Below are positions 1 to 8,096 of a stretch of DNA of 53,328 bases, piece by piece (within the stretch, counting starts at the first letter, position 1; every line of letters starts with the position of its first letter). The notes under the pieces were generated by a model. It worked only from the letters and a program-made list of their open reading frames with translations. It did not search any database and was not told the DNA's origin. The stretch is from Dehalococcoidia bacterium (GTDB lineage Bacteria > Chloroflexota > Dehalococcoidia > JAUSIH01). Both the position numbers and the translations under genes were made by a program. The stretch lies in the NCBI GenBank assembly GCA_030648205.1, contig JAUSIH010000053.1, forward strand, positions 1 to 53,328, in the 5' to 3' direction.

Positions 1-1
1 G

Positions 2-70
2 GCGCGCTACATCGAGCAACATCCTCTCCACCCAGGGGCAATTTCCCGAGCCTTACCAGTCTCGCGATAG
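2..70 (+). CDS. 3' end of an unidentified upstream gene (partial)
   Basis: From the window edge an open frame reads ARYIEQHPLHPGAISRALP and ends in TAG at 68-70. That stop overlaps the probable ribosome-binding site of the transporter starting at 80, a spacing typical of operon neighbours. Only 22 codons are visible, so no family can be named. The call rests on the absence of stops and the tight junction with the next gene; chance openness in GC-rich DNA is the alternative. Confidence 0.35.
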   Translation, partial: ARYIEQHPLHPGAISRALPVSR

Positions 71-79
71 GAGTACCGC

Positions 80-1306
80 GTGAAAACTCACGTCATCACC
101 CGACCTGGTCATCTCCCCACCCTTGTCGCGTCGTTTCTGCATTTTGACCTGAGCTTCATGCTGTGGGTCTTGCTCGGCGCCCTGGGCATCTACATTGCCG
201 AGGACATGGGGCTGAGTCCCGCTGAAAAGGGCCTTCTGGTCGCCACGCCCATCCTGAGTGGGGCTCTGCTGCGCATTCCCCTGGGCCTCTTAAGCGACCG
301 CGTGGGGGCCAAACGAATAGGAGTAGCCATGCTCCTCTTTCTCTTCATACCCCTAACTCTGGGATGGCAAATGGGGAACAGCCTGCCCTCGCTCTTGGCG
401 ATTGGGTTGATGCTGGGGACGGCGGGGGCCTCGTTCGCCGTAGCGCTGCCACTGGCCAGCCGCTGGTATCCTCCCGAGCGTCAGGGGCTGGTCATGGGGA
501 TAGCCGCCGCAGGCAACAGCGGCGTTGTCATCGCAAATCTGCTGGCGCCACGCCTCGCCAGCGTGATAGGCTGGCACAACGTCCTCGCCGTCGCTATGTT
601 ACCTCTGGCGCTCGTGCTGGTTGCTTTTCTTCTCATGGCCAAGGACAGCCCGGACCACGTGAAGGGACAACCTAGCAGCTATTACCTGTCCATATTGAAG
701 TACGGCGACCTGTGGTGGTTCTGCGCTCTGTATAGCGTCACGTTTGGCGGCTACGTGGGACTCAGCAGCTTCCTGCCGCTTTTCCTGCGGGACCAGTACG
801 GGACAAGCCCTGTAACGGCAGGCTATCTGACCGCTATAGCAGCCTTTGTAGGAAGCGGCCTTCGCCCGGTAGGCGGTTATATCTCAGACAAGTTTGGCGG
901 CGTGCGTGTTCTGACCCTTGTGCTGGGAGGCATTGCGGTCACATATGTTCTTGGCTCTCGCCTGCCTCCGCTGCCGATCATGACGTTCTTGCTGGTCCTG
1001 GGGATGGCGTGTCTGGGCATGGGCAACGGAGCTGTCTTTCAACTCGTGCCTCGTCGCTTCCACCGCGAGATCGGCGTGGCGACGGGCCTCATCGGCGCAG
1101 TCGGGGGACTGGGAGGATTCATACTGCCTAACCTGCTAGGCAACGTGAAACAAGCAAGCGGCTCCTTCAGCGCGGGTTTTCTTATCCTGGGAGGCATAGC
1201 GTTTGTTTCCCTGGTGGCGCTTCAGTTCCTGACACGGGGGGACATGGGATGGCGTTCGGCTTGGGCAATGGAGAGGGTGGTACAAAGAGAAAGCGACGTA
1301 GATTAG
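80..1306 (+). CDS. NarK/NasA-type nitrate/nitrite transporter (MFS)
   Basis: A 408-residue polytopic membrane protein with about twelve hydrophobic segments. Two short motifs match the nitrate signatures of the nitrate/nitrite porter family of the major facilitator superfamily: AAGNSGVVIANLLAP near residue 145 and GNGAVFQLVP near residue 314. The N-terminal stretch VLLGALGIYIAEDMGLSP and the loop LLSDRVGAKR are also typical. It should move nitrate or nitrite across the cytoplasmic membrane; direction and substrate cannot be read from sequence. The GTG start at 80 follows an AGGAG-like site about eight bases upstream. No nitrate reductase gene is visible, but an upstream gene is cut off by the window edge. 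Confidence 0.87.
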   Translation: MKTHVITRPGHLPTLVASFLHFDLSFMLWVLLGALGIYIAEDMGLSPAEKGLLVATPILSGALLRIPLGLLSDRVGAKRIGVAMLLFLFIPLTLGWQMGNSLPSLLAIGLMLGTAGASFAVALPLASRWYPPERQGLVMGIAAAGNSGVVIANLLAPRLASVIGWHNVLAVAMLPLALVLVAFLLMAKDSPDHVKGQPSSYYLSILKYGDLWWFCALYSVTFGGYVGLSSFLPLFLRDQYGTSPVTAGYLTAIAAFVGSGLRPVGGYISDKFGGVRVLTLVLGGIAVTYVLGSRLPPLPIMTFLLVLGMACLGMGNGAVFQLVPRRFHREIGVATGLIGAVGGLGGFILPNLLGNVKQASGSFSAGFLILGGIAFVSLVALQFLTRGDMGWRSAWAMERVVQRESDVD

Positions 1307-1432
1307 CAGCATAAAGGGAAAGTTCACAAGTCGCCGGCACTTGTGTCGCCACAGTAAATGCGAACGGCGCGTCGTCGTTTGCGTTCCGTAGCCCTTCCTA
1401 CCAGGAAGGCGGAAGTCAGCGAATCTGGGGGC

Positions 1433-1480
1433 ACCCCTTCGGCTAAGCTCCGGGCAGGACCTGAGCGTGCCCGAAGGGGT
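1433..1480. repeat. REP-like inverted repeat, possible terminator
   Basis: ACCCCTTCGG at 1433-1442 pairs perfectly with CCGAAGGGGT at 1471-1480, and the intervening bases include CTGAGCGTGCCCGAAGG. The wording resembles the segment at 5880-5912 (CCTGAGCGAAGCCGAAGGG class), so this looks like one member of a dispersed family of intergenic palindromes. It could end the transporter transcript, but no T-run follows. Confidence 0.5.
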
Positions 1481-1502
1481 TAGAATGTCAAGTACGGCCC
1501 CC

Positions 1503-1518
1503 CCCCGATACATCGGGG
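1503..1518. repeat. CCCCGATACATCGGGG palindrome, copy 1
   Basis: A 16-base near-perfect palindrome. The identical 16-mer recurs at 40649-40664 in another intergenic region, and a related version (CCCCGATGAAATCGGGG) lies inside the element at 29898-30070. Shared wording at distant sites marks it as a small repeat unit. Confidence 0.6.
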
Positions 1519-1539
1519 CCGCGCGAGCAGGGCGTGCGT

Positions 1540-1568
1540 TTGACACTCACTGTCCGCGCCGCTAAGAT
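1540..1568 (+). promoter_or_regulatory. Sigma-70 promoter of the CitE/acyl-CoA dehydrogenase/MaoC genes
   Basis: A perfect -35 box TTGACA (1540-1545) and a -10 box TAAGAT (1563-1568) are separated by 17 bases. The predicted start near 1575 gives an approximately 115-base leader to the GTG at 1688. The 13-mer GCTAAGATACACA around the -10 recurs at 4605-4617, just before the next transcription unit, where the -35 is poor. Confidence 0.75.
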
Positions 1569-1687
1569 ACACAATTGGCTTAACCCTTGCGCGCGGTTTT
1601 TCCCCGCATTCCAGCCCGCCAGACAATCTACGAGTTGTGACGCGCCCAGGCGCTCTCTCAGGCGATCTCTGTAAGAAGAGGTGAAAC

Positions 1688-2752
1688 GTGTTCCTGCTGC
1701 CCGACGGACGACGGGTTGTCCCGCGCACTGAGCTGACCTATCCCGGCGTTACTCCCTCCATTCTGACCGACAAGTCCGCCGATCCGCTCAAAATGAGCAA
1801 GAACGCGATCAGGACGCCCGTGGACCACGTCATGGGCGACATGGAGGACGCCTGCCCCTACGACCTGAAGGGCGAGCCTGTCCGAAAAGCCCTCGCCGAG
1901 GCCTTCAATACCCTGGACTTTGGTACGAAGGTGGTCACCTGGCGCCCCAACAACATCCGCTCCGGCCTCTTCGAGGCGGACGTTGACTACATGATGCGCC
2001 ATGCCGTGGACAAGTTCCACGGCATGATCATGCCCAAGTCCTTCGGCCCGGACGACGTGCGGTACGTCCTGAATATTCTCAACTACTGCGAGCGGGTGAA
2101 CAAGTGGAAGACCAAGGTGGCGCTGGAGGTCCTGATTGAGACGCCCCGCGGGCTGGAGCAGATAGACGCCATCGGCGCGGAGCTGGAGCGCTCGGGCCGC
2201 GGCGCGGGACTCATCTTCGGCATCGCCGACTTCTCCTCGTTCCTGGGTATCGGCAACATCCTGACGGACCAGCACGTCTACTTCGCCTACGCCAAGCAGC
2301 GCACCGTCATCGCGGCGAAGGCCCACGGTCTGCACGCCATTGACAACGTGTACACGCGCATCGCGCGGAAGACGGACTTGCCCCAGGCGGTGAAGGATAT
2401 CGAGGCGGCGCTGCGGGAGAAGAACGCGAAGGCCGCCAATATGGGCATGGACGGCACGTGGGTCATCCACCCGTCCCAGGCGGATATTGCCAATGCCTGC
2501 TTCACGCCCACGGACGAGGAGATTGTGACCTACAAGCGGGCGCTGGACCAGTCCAAGAACGCCGGCGGCGGCGCGGTGATGGACCCGCAGTCCGGCGAGA
2601 TGATTGACGACGCCACAATCCGCATTGCGCTGCAGGCCCTGAGCAAGGCCGCGCAGGCGGGCAAGGTGACGTGGGACTACGTCCGCACCATGAACAAGAA
2701 GCTCACGGAGATTACCGGCTACGATATCCTGGGCTCCGGCATGCCACGCTAG
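1688..2752 (+). CDS. CitE/HpcH-family CoA-ester lyase (malyl- or citramalyl-CoA lyase-like)
   Basis: A 354-residue protein of the CitE/HpcH aldolase TIM-barrel family. Visible features are the acidic Mg-site region (LEVLIETPRGLEQ, GLIFGIADFSSFLG) and the C-terminal WVIHPSQADIAN motif near residue 258. Family members cleave beta-hydroxyacyl-CoA esters such as malyl-, beta-methylmalyl- or citramalyl-CoA into acetyl-CoA or propionyl-CoA plus a 2-oxoacid. A GAGG site precedes the GTG start and a strong promoter lies 120 bases upstream. An acyl-CoA dehydrogenase and a MaoC hydratase follow, as expected for a CoA-bound branched or dicarboxylic acid route. The exact substrate is unknown. Confidence 0.85.
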   Translation: MFLLPDGRRVVPRTELTYPGVTPSILTDKSADPLKMSKNAIRTPVDHVMGDMEDACPYDLKGEPVRKALAEAFNTLDFGTKVVTWRPNNIRSGLFEADVDYMMRHAVDKFHGMIMPKSFGPDDVRYVLNILNYCERVNKWKTKVALEVLIETPRGLEQIDAIGAELERSGRGAGLIFGIADFSSFLGIGNILTDQHVYFAYAKQRTVIAAKAHGLHAIDNVYTRIARKTDLPQAVKDIEAALREKNAKAANMGMDGTWVIHPSQADIANACFTPTDEEIVTYKRALDQSKNAGGGAVMDPQSGEMIDDATIRIALQALSKAAQAGKVTWDYVRTMNKKLTEITGYDILGSGMPR

Positions 2753-2817
2753 AGTCACGGGCGTTTTGCGGACTCGGCTATCGGATTGTCTGGTTCAAAG
2801 GGAGATGGGTGGTCGTC

Positions 2818-3978
2818 ATGTCAGCAACATCTGAGACCAGTCACAACATCATCGTCAATGAAGTCCGGCGTTTCGTGGACAAGGAAGTCATCCCCGTCGC
2901 AAGCGAGCTGGAGCACCGCAACGAGTTCCCGCAGCACCTGATGGACCAGGTGCGGGACATGGGCATCCTGGGCATGGTCATCAGCCCCCAGTACGGCGGA
3001 CTGGGCCTGCCGCTAACCACGTACGCTTCCGTCGTGGAGGAGCTCTCGCGCGGCTGGATGAGCCTGGGCGGCATCATCAACACCCACGTCATAGACGGCT
3101 ACATCATCGAGAACTTCGGCACCGAGGAGCAGAAGAAGCGCTGGCTCCCCGCGCTCGCGGAAGGGGAGAAACGCGGCGCCCTCTGTGTCACCGAGCCCAA
3201 TGCAGGCTCGGACGTGCAGGCCATTGAGACGACGGCGACCCGGGACGGCGACTTCTACCGGCTGAACGGCACCAAGATGTTCGTCAGCAACGGCCGCCGC
3301 GCCCAGTTCTACATGGTGCTCTGCAAGACCAACAAGAACGCCAGCCCTATCACCGCGGGCATGAGCGCCATCTTCGTGGAAAAGGGGACTGACGGGCTCC
3401 GGATTAACCGTGACATAGACAAGCTGGGGTACAAGGGCCTGGATACGGTGGAGCTGGACTTCACCGACTCCCCTGTGCCCGTGACTCACCTCGTCGGCGG
3501 CAAGGAAGGCGCGGGCATGAAGCAGGTGCTGAGCGGCCTGGAGGTCGGACGCATCAACGTCGGTGCGCGGGCCGTGGGCCTCGCGCGCGCCGCCTTCGAC
3601 GACGCCATCCAGTACTCCTTCCAGCGCCACAGCTTCGGCAAGCCCATCTTCGAGCACCAGGCCATCCACATGATGCTCGCGGACATGGCGACGAAGATCG
3701 AGGCGGCGCACCACCTGGTGCAGTCGGCGGCGGAGAAGAAGCAGCGCGGAGAGCGCAGCGACCTGGAGACCGGCATGGCCAAGCTCTTCGCGTCCGAGGT
3801 CTGCCAGGAGATCGTCGTGGACGCCATGCGCGTCTTCGGTGGGTACGGCTACACCAAGGAGATGCGCGTCGAGCGGTACTATCGCGACGCCCCCATGCTC
3901 ATCGTCGGCGAGGGGACCAGCCAGATACAGAAAATCGTCATCGCCCGCGCCCTGGAGCGCAAGTACAAGCGGGCATAG
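2818..3978 (+). CDS. Acyl-CoA dehydrogenase
   Basis: A 386-residue FAD-dependent acyl-CoA dehydrogenase that inserts an alpha,beta double bond into a CoA thioester and passes electrons to an electron-transfer flavoprotein. The family order is intact: helical N-terminus, beta-domain motif CVTEPNAGSDVQ, FAD contact RHSFGKPIFEHQ, RVFGGYGYTKE, and the catalytic Glu in VGEGTSQIQK near residue 365. ATG 2818 is chosen because the frame upstream lacks family similarity and would overlap the preceding gene. It sits 65 bases after the CitE-like gene, probably co-transcribed. Isovaleryl-, methylsuccinyl- or another short-branched acyl-CoA are possible substrates, inferred from context. Confidence 0.9.
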   Translation: MSATSETSHNIIVNEVRRFVDKEVIPVASELEHRNEFPQHLMDQVRDMGILGMVISPQYGGLGLPLTTYASVVEELSRGWMSLGGIINTHVIDGYIIENFGTEEQKKRWLPALAEGEKRGALCVTEPNAGSDVQAIETTATRDGDFYRLNGTKMFVSNGRRAQFYMVLCKTNKNASPITAGMSAIFVEKGTDGLRINRDIDKLGYKGLDTVELDFTDSPVPVTHLVGGKEGAGMKQVLSGLEVGRINVGARAVGLARAAFDDAIQYSFQRHSFGKPIFEHQAIHMMLADMATKIEAAHHLVQSAAEKKQRGERSDLETGMAKLFASEVCQEIVVDAMRVFGGYGYTKEMRVERYYRDAPMLIVGEGTSQIQKIVIARALERKYKRA

Positions 3979-4004
3979 CGGACGCCAGCAAGAATGCCTC
4001 ATCC

Positions 4005-4060
4005 TTCGACGGGCTCAGGATGAGCGGGAACGAGCGGCCGCTCGTAGTGAGCCTGTCGAA
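4005..4060. repeat. REP-like palindrome between acyl-CoA dehydrogenase and MaoC genes
   Basis: TTCGACGGGCTCA (4005-4017) pairs with TGAGCCTGTCGAA (4048-4060) with one G-U pair, around a central perfect palindrome ACGAGCGGCCGCTCGT (4030-4045). The wording (TTCGACRGGCTCAGGATGAGCGG) resembles the site at 35180-35212. It is probably an extragenic palindrome; it may act as an RNA stem in the intercistronic region. Confidence 0.65.
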
Positions 4061-4096
4061 CTACGAGCCTACATCCCGGAAATGAGAGGTCATGAC

Positions 4097-4579
4097 ATGG
4101 AGTTCGACGGACGGGACCGGTTCGGCAGATGCCTGGAGGACTTCACGGTGGGTGACGTGTACAAGCACTGGCCCGGCCGCACCATCACCGAGGCCGACGA
4201 CACCTTCTTCTGCATGCTCACCATGAACCACCATCCCACGCACATTGACCACGCCTATTCCGCCAATACGCAGTTCAAGAAGCCGCTGGTGGTGGGAACC
4301 CTGGTGTACAGTGTGGTCTTCGGGCTGACCGTGCCGGACATCTCCGGCAAGGCCATCGCCAACCTGGAGGTGGAGAGCCTCAAACATACCGGCCCCACCT
4401 TCCACGGCGACACCCTCTACGCGGAGACGAAGGTGGTGGACGTGAAGGCGTCGCAGAGCCGCCCGGACGTGGGCGTCATCACGGTGGATACGCGCGGCTT
4501 CAATCAGCGCGGCGAGACCGTCCTCACGTTTCGCCGCAAGGTCATGGTGCCTCGCCGCGCGCCCACAGCCAAGAAGTAA
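4097..4579 (+). CDS. MaoC-family (hotdog) acyl-CoA hydratase
   Basis: A 160-residue single-hotdog protein. The active-site stretch TITEADDTFFCMLTMN followed by HHPTHIDHAY (about residues 29-55) aligns with the R-hydratase helix, with Asn where PhaJ-type enzymes carry the catalytic Asp. I recall the TMNxxPxHxD form from MaoC proteins linked to CitE genes, so the substitution may be a subfamily trait. ATG 4097 is preferred over ATG 4082 because GAGAGG lies just upstream of the former. It would hydrate an enoyl-CoA made by the preceding dehydrogenase, giving the hydroxyacyl-CoA that the CitE-like lyase cleaves. This pathway order is inference. Confidence 0.82.
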   Translation: MEFDGRDRFGRCLEDFTVGDVYKHWPGRTITEADDTFFCMLTMNHHPTHIDHAYSANTQFKKPLVVGTLVYSVVFGLTVPDISGKAIANLEVESLKHTGPTFHGDTLYAETKVVDVKASQSRPDVGVITVDTRGFNQRGETVLTFRRKVMVPRRAPTAKK

Positions 4580-4614
4580 CCTGTTCCCGCTTCCCGCAAT
4601 GGTGGCTAAGATAC

Positions 4615-4640
4615 ACAGGCCCCGCCGAAGCGGGGCCTGT
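4615..4640 (+). terminator. Strong GC stem-loop after the MaoC gene
   Basis: A perfect 11-bp stem, ACAGGCCCCGC / GCGGGGCCTGT, with a CGAA tetraloop lies 35 bases after the MaoC stop. There is no downstream T-run, so it may be an atypical terminator or an RNA-stabilising stem. A -10-like TAAGAT (4607-4612) touches its 5' edge. Confidence 0.5.
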
Positions 4641-4686
4641 ATGCGTCAACGGCTATGCCGAAAGCTGCGTCCGAGAAGGAGGGCCT

Positions 4687-5640
4687 GTGACTCTCTACCT
4701 GACTGAAGACGACGTCCAGCGCCTGCTGCCCATGCCCGAAGCCGTGGCCGCGGTGGAGGACGCCATGCGCCAGCAGGCCCCCGGCGGCGCGGTCAACCGC
4801 CCGCGTCAGCGGGTGCGCATCCCCGCGGGAACGCTGCACCTGATGGGCGCCGCCCTGCCGCACAAGGGAGTGCTGGGGTTCAAGGCGTACACGGCCATTG
4901 GCCGCAAGATACGCTTCCTCGTCATGCTCTACAGCGCGACGGATGGCAGCCCACTGGCGCTGATGGAGGCTGACCACTTGGGACAGATACGCACGGGCGC
5001 GGCCAGCGGCGTCGCGACGAAGTACATGGCGCGCAAGGACGCGAACGTCGTGGGCGTCATCGGCGCGGGGTACCAGGCGGAGACCCAGGTCACGGCCATG
5101 TGCGCCGTCCGGCCCATCCGCGAGGTGCGGGTGTACAGTCGCACGCCGGAGCGCCGAAGCGCCTTTGCGCAGAAGGTGGCCCGCCAGACGGGCGTGGCGG
5201 TGCGCGCCGTGGACACGCCGGACGAGGCGGTGAAAGGCAGCCACATCCTCGTCACGGCCACGTACTCCCGCGAGCCGGTGTTCAAGGGGGACCTGCTGGA
5301 GAAGGGCGTCCACATGAACATCATGGGGGGCAATGCGCTCATCCGGCGGGAGATAGACGACGTGGCCGTGCGCAGGAGCAACATCATCGTGGTGGACTCC
5401 ATCGAGCAGGCGCGGGTGGAGTCCGGCGACCTCCTCGGCCCGGTGGAGCGCGGCCTGCTGTCCTGGGAGAACTGCCTTGAGATGTGGCAGGTGGTGTCCG
5501 GCCACGTGTCGGGCCGCCGCTCGGACGACGACATCACCATGTTCAAGTCGCATGGCATCGCGCTGTGGGACGTGGCGGCGGCCGCCCACGTCTATGAGCA
5601 GGCCAAGGCAAAGGGCATGGGGCGGGACCTGGGCATCTAG
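4687..5640 (+). CDS. Ornithine cyclodeaminase/mu-crystallin family dehydrogenase
   Basis: A 317-residue protein with the family core LGQIRTGAASGVATKYMAR followed by a Rossmann NAD(P) motif GVIGAGYQAETQV (near residue 125). Members include ornithine cyclodeaminase, alanine dehydrogenase and delta1-pyrroline-2-carboxylate reductase, which cannot be told apart here. An AAGGAGG site precedes the GTG start by four bases. Its TAG stop (5638-5640) lies inside the CTAG that forms the left boundary of the mobile element at 5637-5809. No arginine or proline genes lie nearby. Confidence 0.85.
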   Translation: MTLYLTEDDVQRLLPMPEAVAAVEDAMRQQAPGGAVNRPRQRVRIPAGTLHLMGAALPHKGVLGFKAYTAIGRKIRFLVMLYSATDGSPLALMEADHLGQIRTGAASGVATKYMARKDANVVGVIGAGYQAETQVTAMCAVRPIREVRVYSRTPERRSAFAQKVARQTGVAVRAVDTPDEAVKGSHILVTATYSREPVFKGDLLEKGVHMNIMGGNALIRREIDDVAVRRSNIIVVDSIEQARVESGDLLGPVERGLLSWENCLEMWQVVSGHVSGRRSDDDITMFKSHGIALWDVAAAAHVYEQAKAKGMGRDLGI

Positions 5641-5809
5641 CGTCCTGTAACTGAAATACGCGCACGGAATTGTCATTGCGAGGAGTCCCGACAAGTCGGG
5701 ACGACGAAGCAATCTGGAAGAGGGATGGACCTCGCCGCCAGATTGCCACGGCCCTCCTTCGTCGGGCCTCGCAATGACACTGTGACAAACTTCGGGGACA
5801 CCACACTAG
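5637..5809. mobile_element. CTAG-bounded MITE-like element, copy 1 (173 bp)
   Basis: A non-coding element bounded by CTAG at both ends (5637-5640 and 5806-5809). Just inside each end are blocks shared with copies at 29898-30070 and 38835-39005: one end reads (T)GAAATACGCG..., the other, on the opposite strand, TGTGGTGTCCCCGAAG. Inner long inverted repeats (TTGTCATTGCGAGGA..., CAATCTGG / CCAGATTG, CCTCGCAATGACA) let it fold into a long hairpin. It has no ORF, so any mobility would depend on a transposase elsewhere. The left CTAG provides the stop codon of the preceding gene. Confidence 0.8.
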
Positions 5810-6065
5810 CGCCCTCGTCAAAATTCGCTGGAAAACTTGGGCCGCAGGGCCGCAGGGCGGCCCGCCGGAGGGTCCGGGAGAGCCTGCCCTGAGCGAAGCC
5901 GAAGGGTGTCCTCCCGAATCCGTTCTTTCTCTCCCCACTCTCCGCAAGAGAGGGGGACCGAGGGGGTGAGGTCGTCCGCGCGGCGACGACCACCGTGGGT
6001 TTGCAGCCCCGCGCCAGTAGTTGTGAACCACTACGATCGCCGATTCTCGTCTCCCACATGACCTG
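5810..6065. other. Non-coding stretch with repeat fragments before proS
   Basis: No gene is supported. It contains a REP-like piece (CCTGAGCGAAGCCGAAGGG, about 5888-5906) and a CTCTCCGCAAGAGAGGGGG stem-loop sequence near 5938-5957. These look like dispersed intergenic repeat units rather than coding remnants. Confidence 0.5.
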
Positions 6066-6074
6066 TGCTATGAT
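6066..6074 (+). promoter_or_regulatory. Extended -10 promoter of proS
   Basis: TGCTATGAT forms an extended -10 element (TGn plus TATGAT) with no good -35. The predicted start near 6081 gives a leader of about 70 bases before proS, containing short complementary segments (GGAGA/TCTCC) but no T-box signature. Confidence 0.5.
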
Positions 6075-6150
6075 GGGAAGGCCGTCTCGCGGAGCACGAT
6101 TCCGCTAGGCCGGCAACATCGGAGAATCTCCCTGGGAGGCTGTCGCTTAG

Positions 6151-7875
6151 ATGCGTCTCTCTCAACTGTTCGGCAAGACGCTCCGCCAGGAACCTGCCGA
6201 TGCGGAGACAGCCAGCCACCGGCTGATGCTCAAGGCGGGGCTTATCCATCCCATCGCCGCTGGCGTGTACTCCATGCTGCCCCTGGGCCTGCGGGCCTAC
6301 CGCAAGATCGAGCGCATCATCCGCGAGGAGATGGACGCCGCGGGCGGCCAGGAGCTCTCCATGCCTGCCCTGCAGCCCATCGAGCTGTGGCAGCAGACGG
6401 GCCGCCACGGTTCGTTCGGCCAGACGCTCTTCACCCTTCAGGACCGCAAGGAGCGGCTCCTCTGCCTCGCGCCCACGCACGAGGAGGTCGTTACCACCCT
6501 CGTCAGCCTGAACGTGCAGAGCTACCGCGACCTTCCACAGCTTCTCTACCAGATTCAGACCAAGTTCCGCGACGAGCCGCGCCCCCGCGCGGGCCTCATC
6601 CGCGTGCGTGAGTTCGCCATGAAGGACGCGTACAGCTTCGACGTGGACGCCGACGCGCTGGACGTGACGTACCGGCGCGTCTTCCAGGCCTACAAGAACA
6701 TCTTCGCCCGCTGCGGCCTGCCAGCCGTGCCGGTGGAGGCGGACTCCGGAGCTATCGGCGGGAAGGACAGCCAGGAGTTCATGCTGCTTGCGGAGAGCGG
6801 CGAGGACGAGATACTGCGCTGCTCAGGCTGCGGCTACGCGGCCAACGTGGAGCGCGCCGCCTTCGTGAAGCCGCCCGCGCCGCGGGAGCCGGAGCGCCCG
6901 CTGGAGAAGGTCGCGACGCCCGGCAAGAAGACAATCGAGGAAGTCGCGGCGTTCCTGGGCGTGAAGCCGGAGCAGACGCTCAAGGCGGTCTTCTACGCCG
7001 CCGACGGCAAGGTCGTCTTCGTCGTCATCCGCGGCGACTTGGAGGTCAACGAGGTCAAGCTGAAAAACGCGCTGAAGTGCGCCGACCTGCGTCTGGCCAC
7101 GGACGAGGAGGTCAGAGGCGCGGGACTCGTCGCGGGGTACGCGTCGCCCATCGGCGTCACGGGCGTGCGCGTCGTTGGGGACGACTCCATCGCGCTGGGG
7201 TCCAACCTTGTTGCGGGGGCCAACCTGGAGGGCCATCACTACAAGAACGCGAACTACCCGCGCGACTTCACGGTGGCGCTGCTGACGGATATCGCGAAGG
7301 CGCGGGCGGGCTACATCTGCGCCCGCTGCGGCAAAGCCGCGTTCGTCTCCATGCGCGGCATTGAAGTCGGGCACGTCTTCAAGCTGGGGACTATCTTCAG
7401 CGAGAAGCTAGGCGCGTCGTTCCTGGACAAGGACGGGCAGAAGAAGCCTATCATCATGGGGTGCTACGGCATCGGCGTGGGGCGATTGCTGGCTGCTGCT
7501 GTTGAGCAGAACCACGACGAGAAGGGCATCGCGTGGCCCGCGCCGATCGCGCCCTACCAGGTGCACATGGTGGGGCTCCAGATGGACAATCCGCAGGTAG
7601 GCCCCGTCGCCGAGAAGCTGTACGCCGACCTCCAAGCGGCTGGCCTCGACGTGCTGTTCGACGACCGCGCGGACTCGCCGGGCGTCAAGTTCAACGACGC
7701 CGACCTGCTGGGTATCCCTCTCCGCGTCACGATCAGCCCGCGCACGCTGAAGACGCAGAGCGTGGAGCTGAAGCGGCGCATGGAGGCGCAGGCGCGGAAC
7801 GCGCCGTTGGCGGAGGCGGTGGCCGCGACGAAGCAGACGCTTGACGAGATGCTGCGGGAGGCGACCGGGGCGTAG
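6151..7875 (+). CDS. proS: Proline--tRNA ligase (bacterial type)
   Basis: A 574-residue class II aminoacyl-tRNA synthetase that charges tRNA-Pro. The order is the long bacterial form: catalytic core with motif 2 (FRDEPRPRAGLIRVREFAMKD is split here by its family pattern, around residues 138-158), a YbaK-like editing insertion (about 250-390, including VIRGDLEVNEVKLKNAL), motif 3 GCYGIGVGRLLAAAVEQNHD near residue 440, and the C-terminal anticodon-binding domain. Length matches the usual 565-575 residues. It stands alone behind its own extended -10 promoter and is followed 32 bases later by a small lipoprotein-like ORF. Confidence 0.97.
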   Translation: MRLSQLFGKTLRQEPADAETASHRLMLKAGLIHPIAAGVYSMLPLGLRAYRKIERIIREEMDAAGGQELSMPALQPIELWQQTGRHGSFGQTLFTLQDRKERLLCLAPTHEEVVTTLVSLNVQSYRDLPQLLYQIQTKFRDEPRPRAGLIRVREFAMKDAYSFDVDADALDVTYRRVFQAYKNIFARCGLPAVPVEADSGAIGGKDSQEFMLLAESGEDEILRCSGCGYAANVERAAFVKPPAPREPERPLEKVATPGKKTIEEVAAFLGVKPEQTLKAVFYAADGKVVFVVIRGDLEVNEVKLKNALKCADLRLATDEEVRGAGLVAGYASPIGVTGVRVVGDDSIALGSNLVAGANLEGHHYKNANYPRDFTVALLTDIAKARAGYICARCGKAAFVSMRGIEVGHVFKLGTIFSEKLGASFLDKDGQKKPIIMGCYGIGVGRLLAAAVEQNHDEKGIAWPAPIAPYQVHMVGLQMDNPQVGPVAEKLYADLQAAGLDVLFDDRADSPGVKFNDADLLGIPLRVTISPRTLKTQSVELKRRMEAQARNAPLAEAVAATKQTLDEMLREATGA

Positions 7876-7907
7876 GTTGTCCTGGTTACACCCGGCAGGA
7901 GGAAGCT

Positions 7908-8096
7908 GTGAGGCAGTCTCTCGCCGCAGTCCGCGCCTTTCTTTCCACCCTTGCCTTTGCGGCTTGCGCGTCCCCCGTGGCCGTCCCTTCGCCGACGCCG
8001 TCTTCGAAGCTGAACTTGGGCGCTGAAGCCGGTCTTGCGCGGGCTGCGGCGGGAGCGCTGGCTATTGACCCGCGGGACGATAGACGTACAGCGTGA
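7908..8096 (+). pseudogene. Short lipoprotein-like ORF, probable remnant
   Basis: A GTG at 7908 has a good AGGAGG-type site upstream and opens a 62-residue frame. It begins like a lipoprotein signal (FLSTLAFAACASP) followed by a Pro/Ser-rich spacer, the same design as the start of the alginate-lyase lipoprotein on the other strand. The frame then runs 35 bases into the 3' end of that convergent gene and stops. The good start signals but missing mature domain suggest a truncated lipoprotein gene. A real micro-lipoprotein is possible. Confidence 0.35.

Larger units (their letters stand above)
1307..1539. other. Non-coding stretch with small palindromes
   Basis: I see no convincing gene in this part of the 381-base gap. 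It holds the stem-loop at 1433-1480 and the 16-bp palindrome at 1503-1518. The promoter at 1540-1568 and an approximately 115-base leader follow before the next gene. Confidence 0.6.

Noticed and set aside
2671-2817. An N-terminal extension of the acyl-CoA dehydrogenase starting at 2671
   Set aside because: The added 49 residues overlap the CitE-like gene in another frame and show no family similarity; ATG 2818 gives the normal length.
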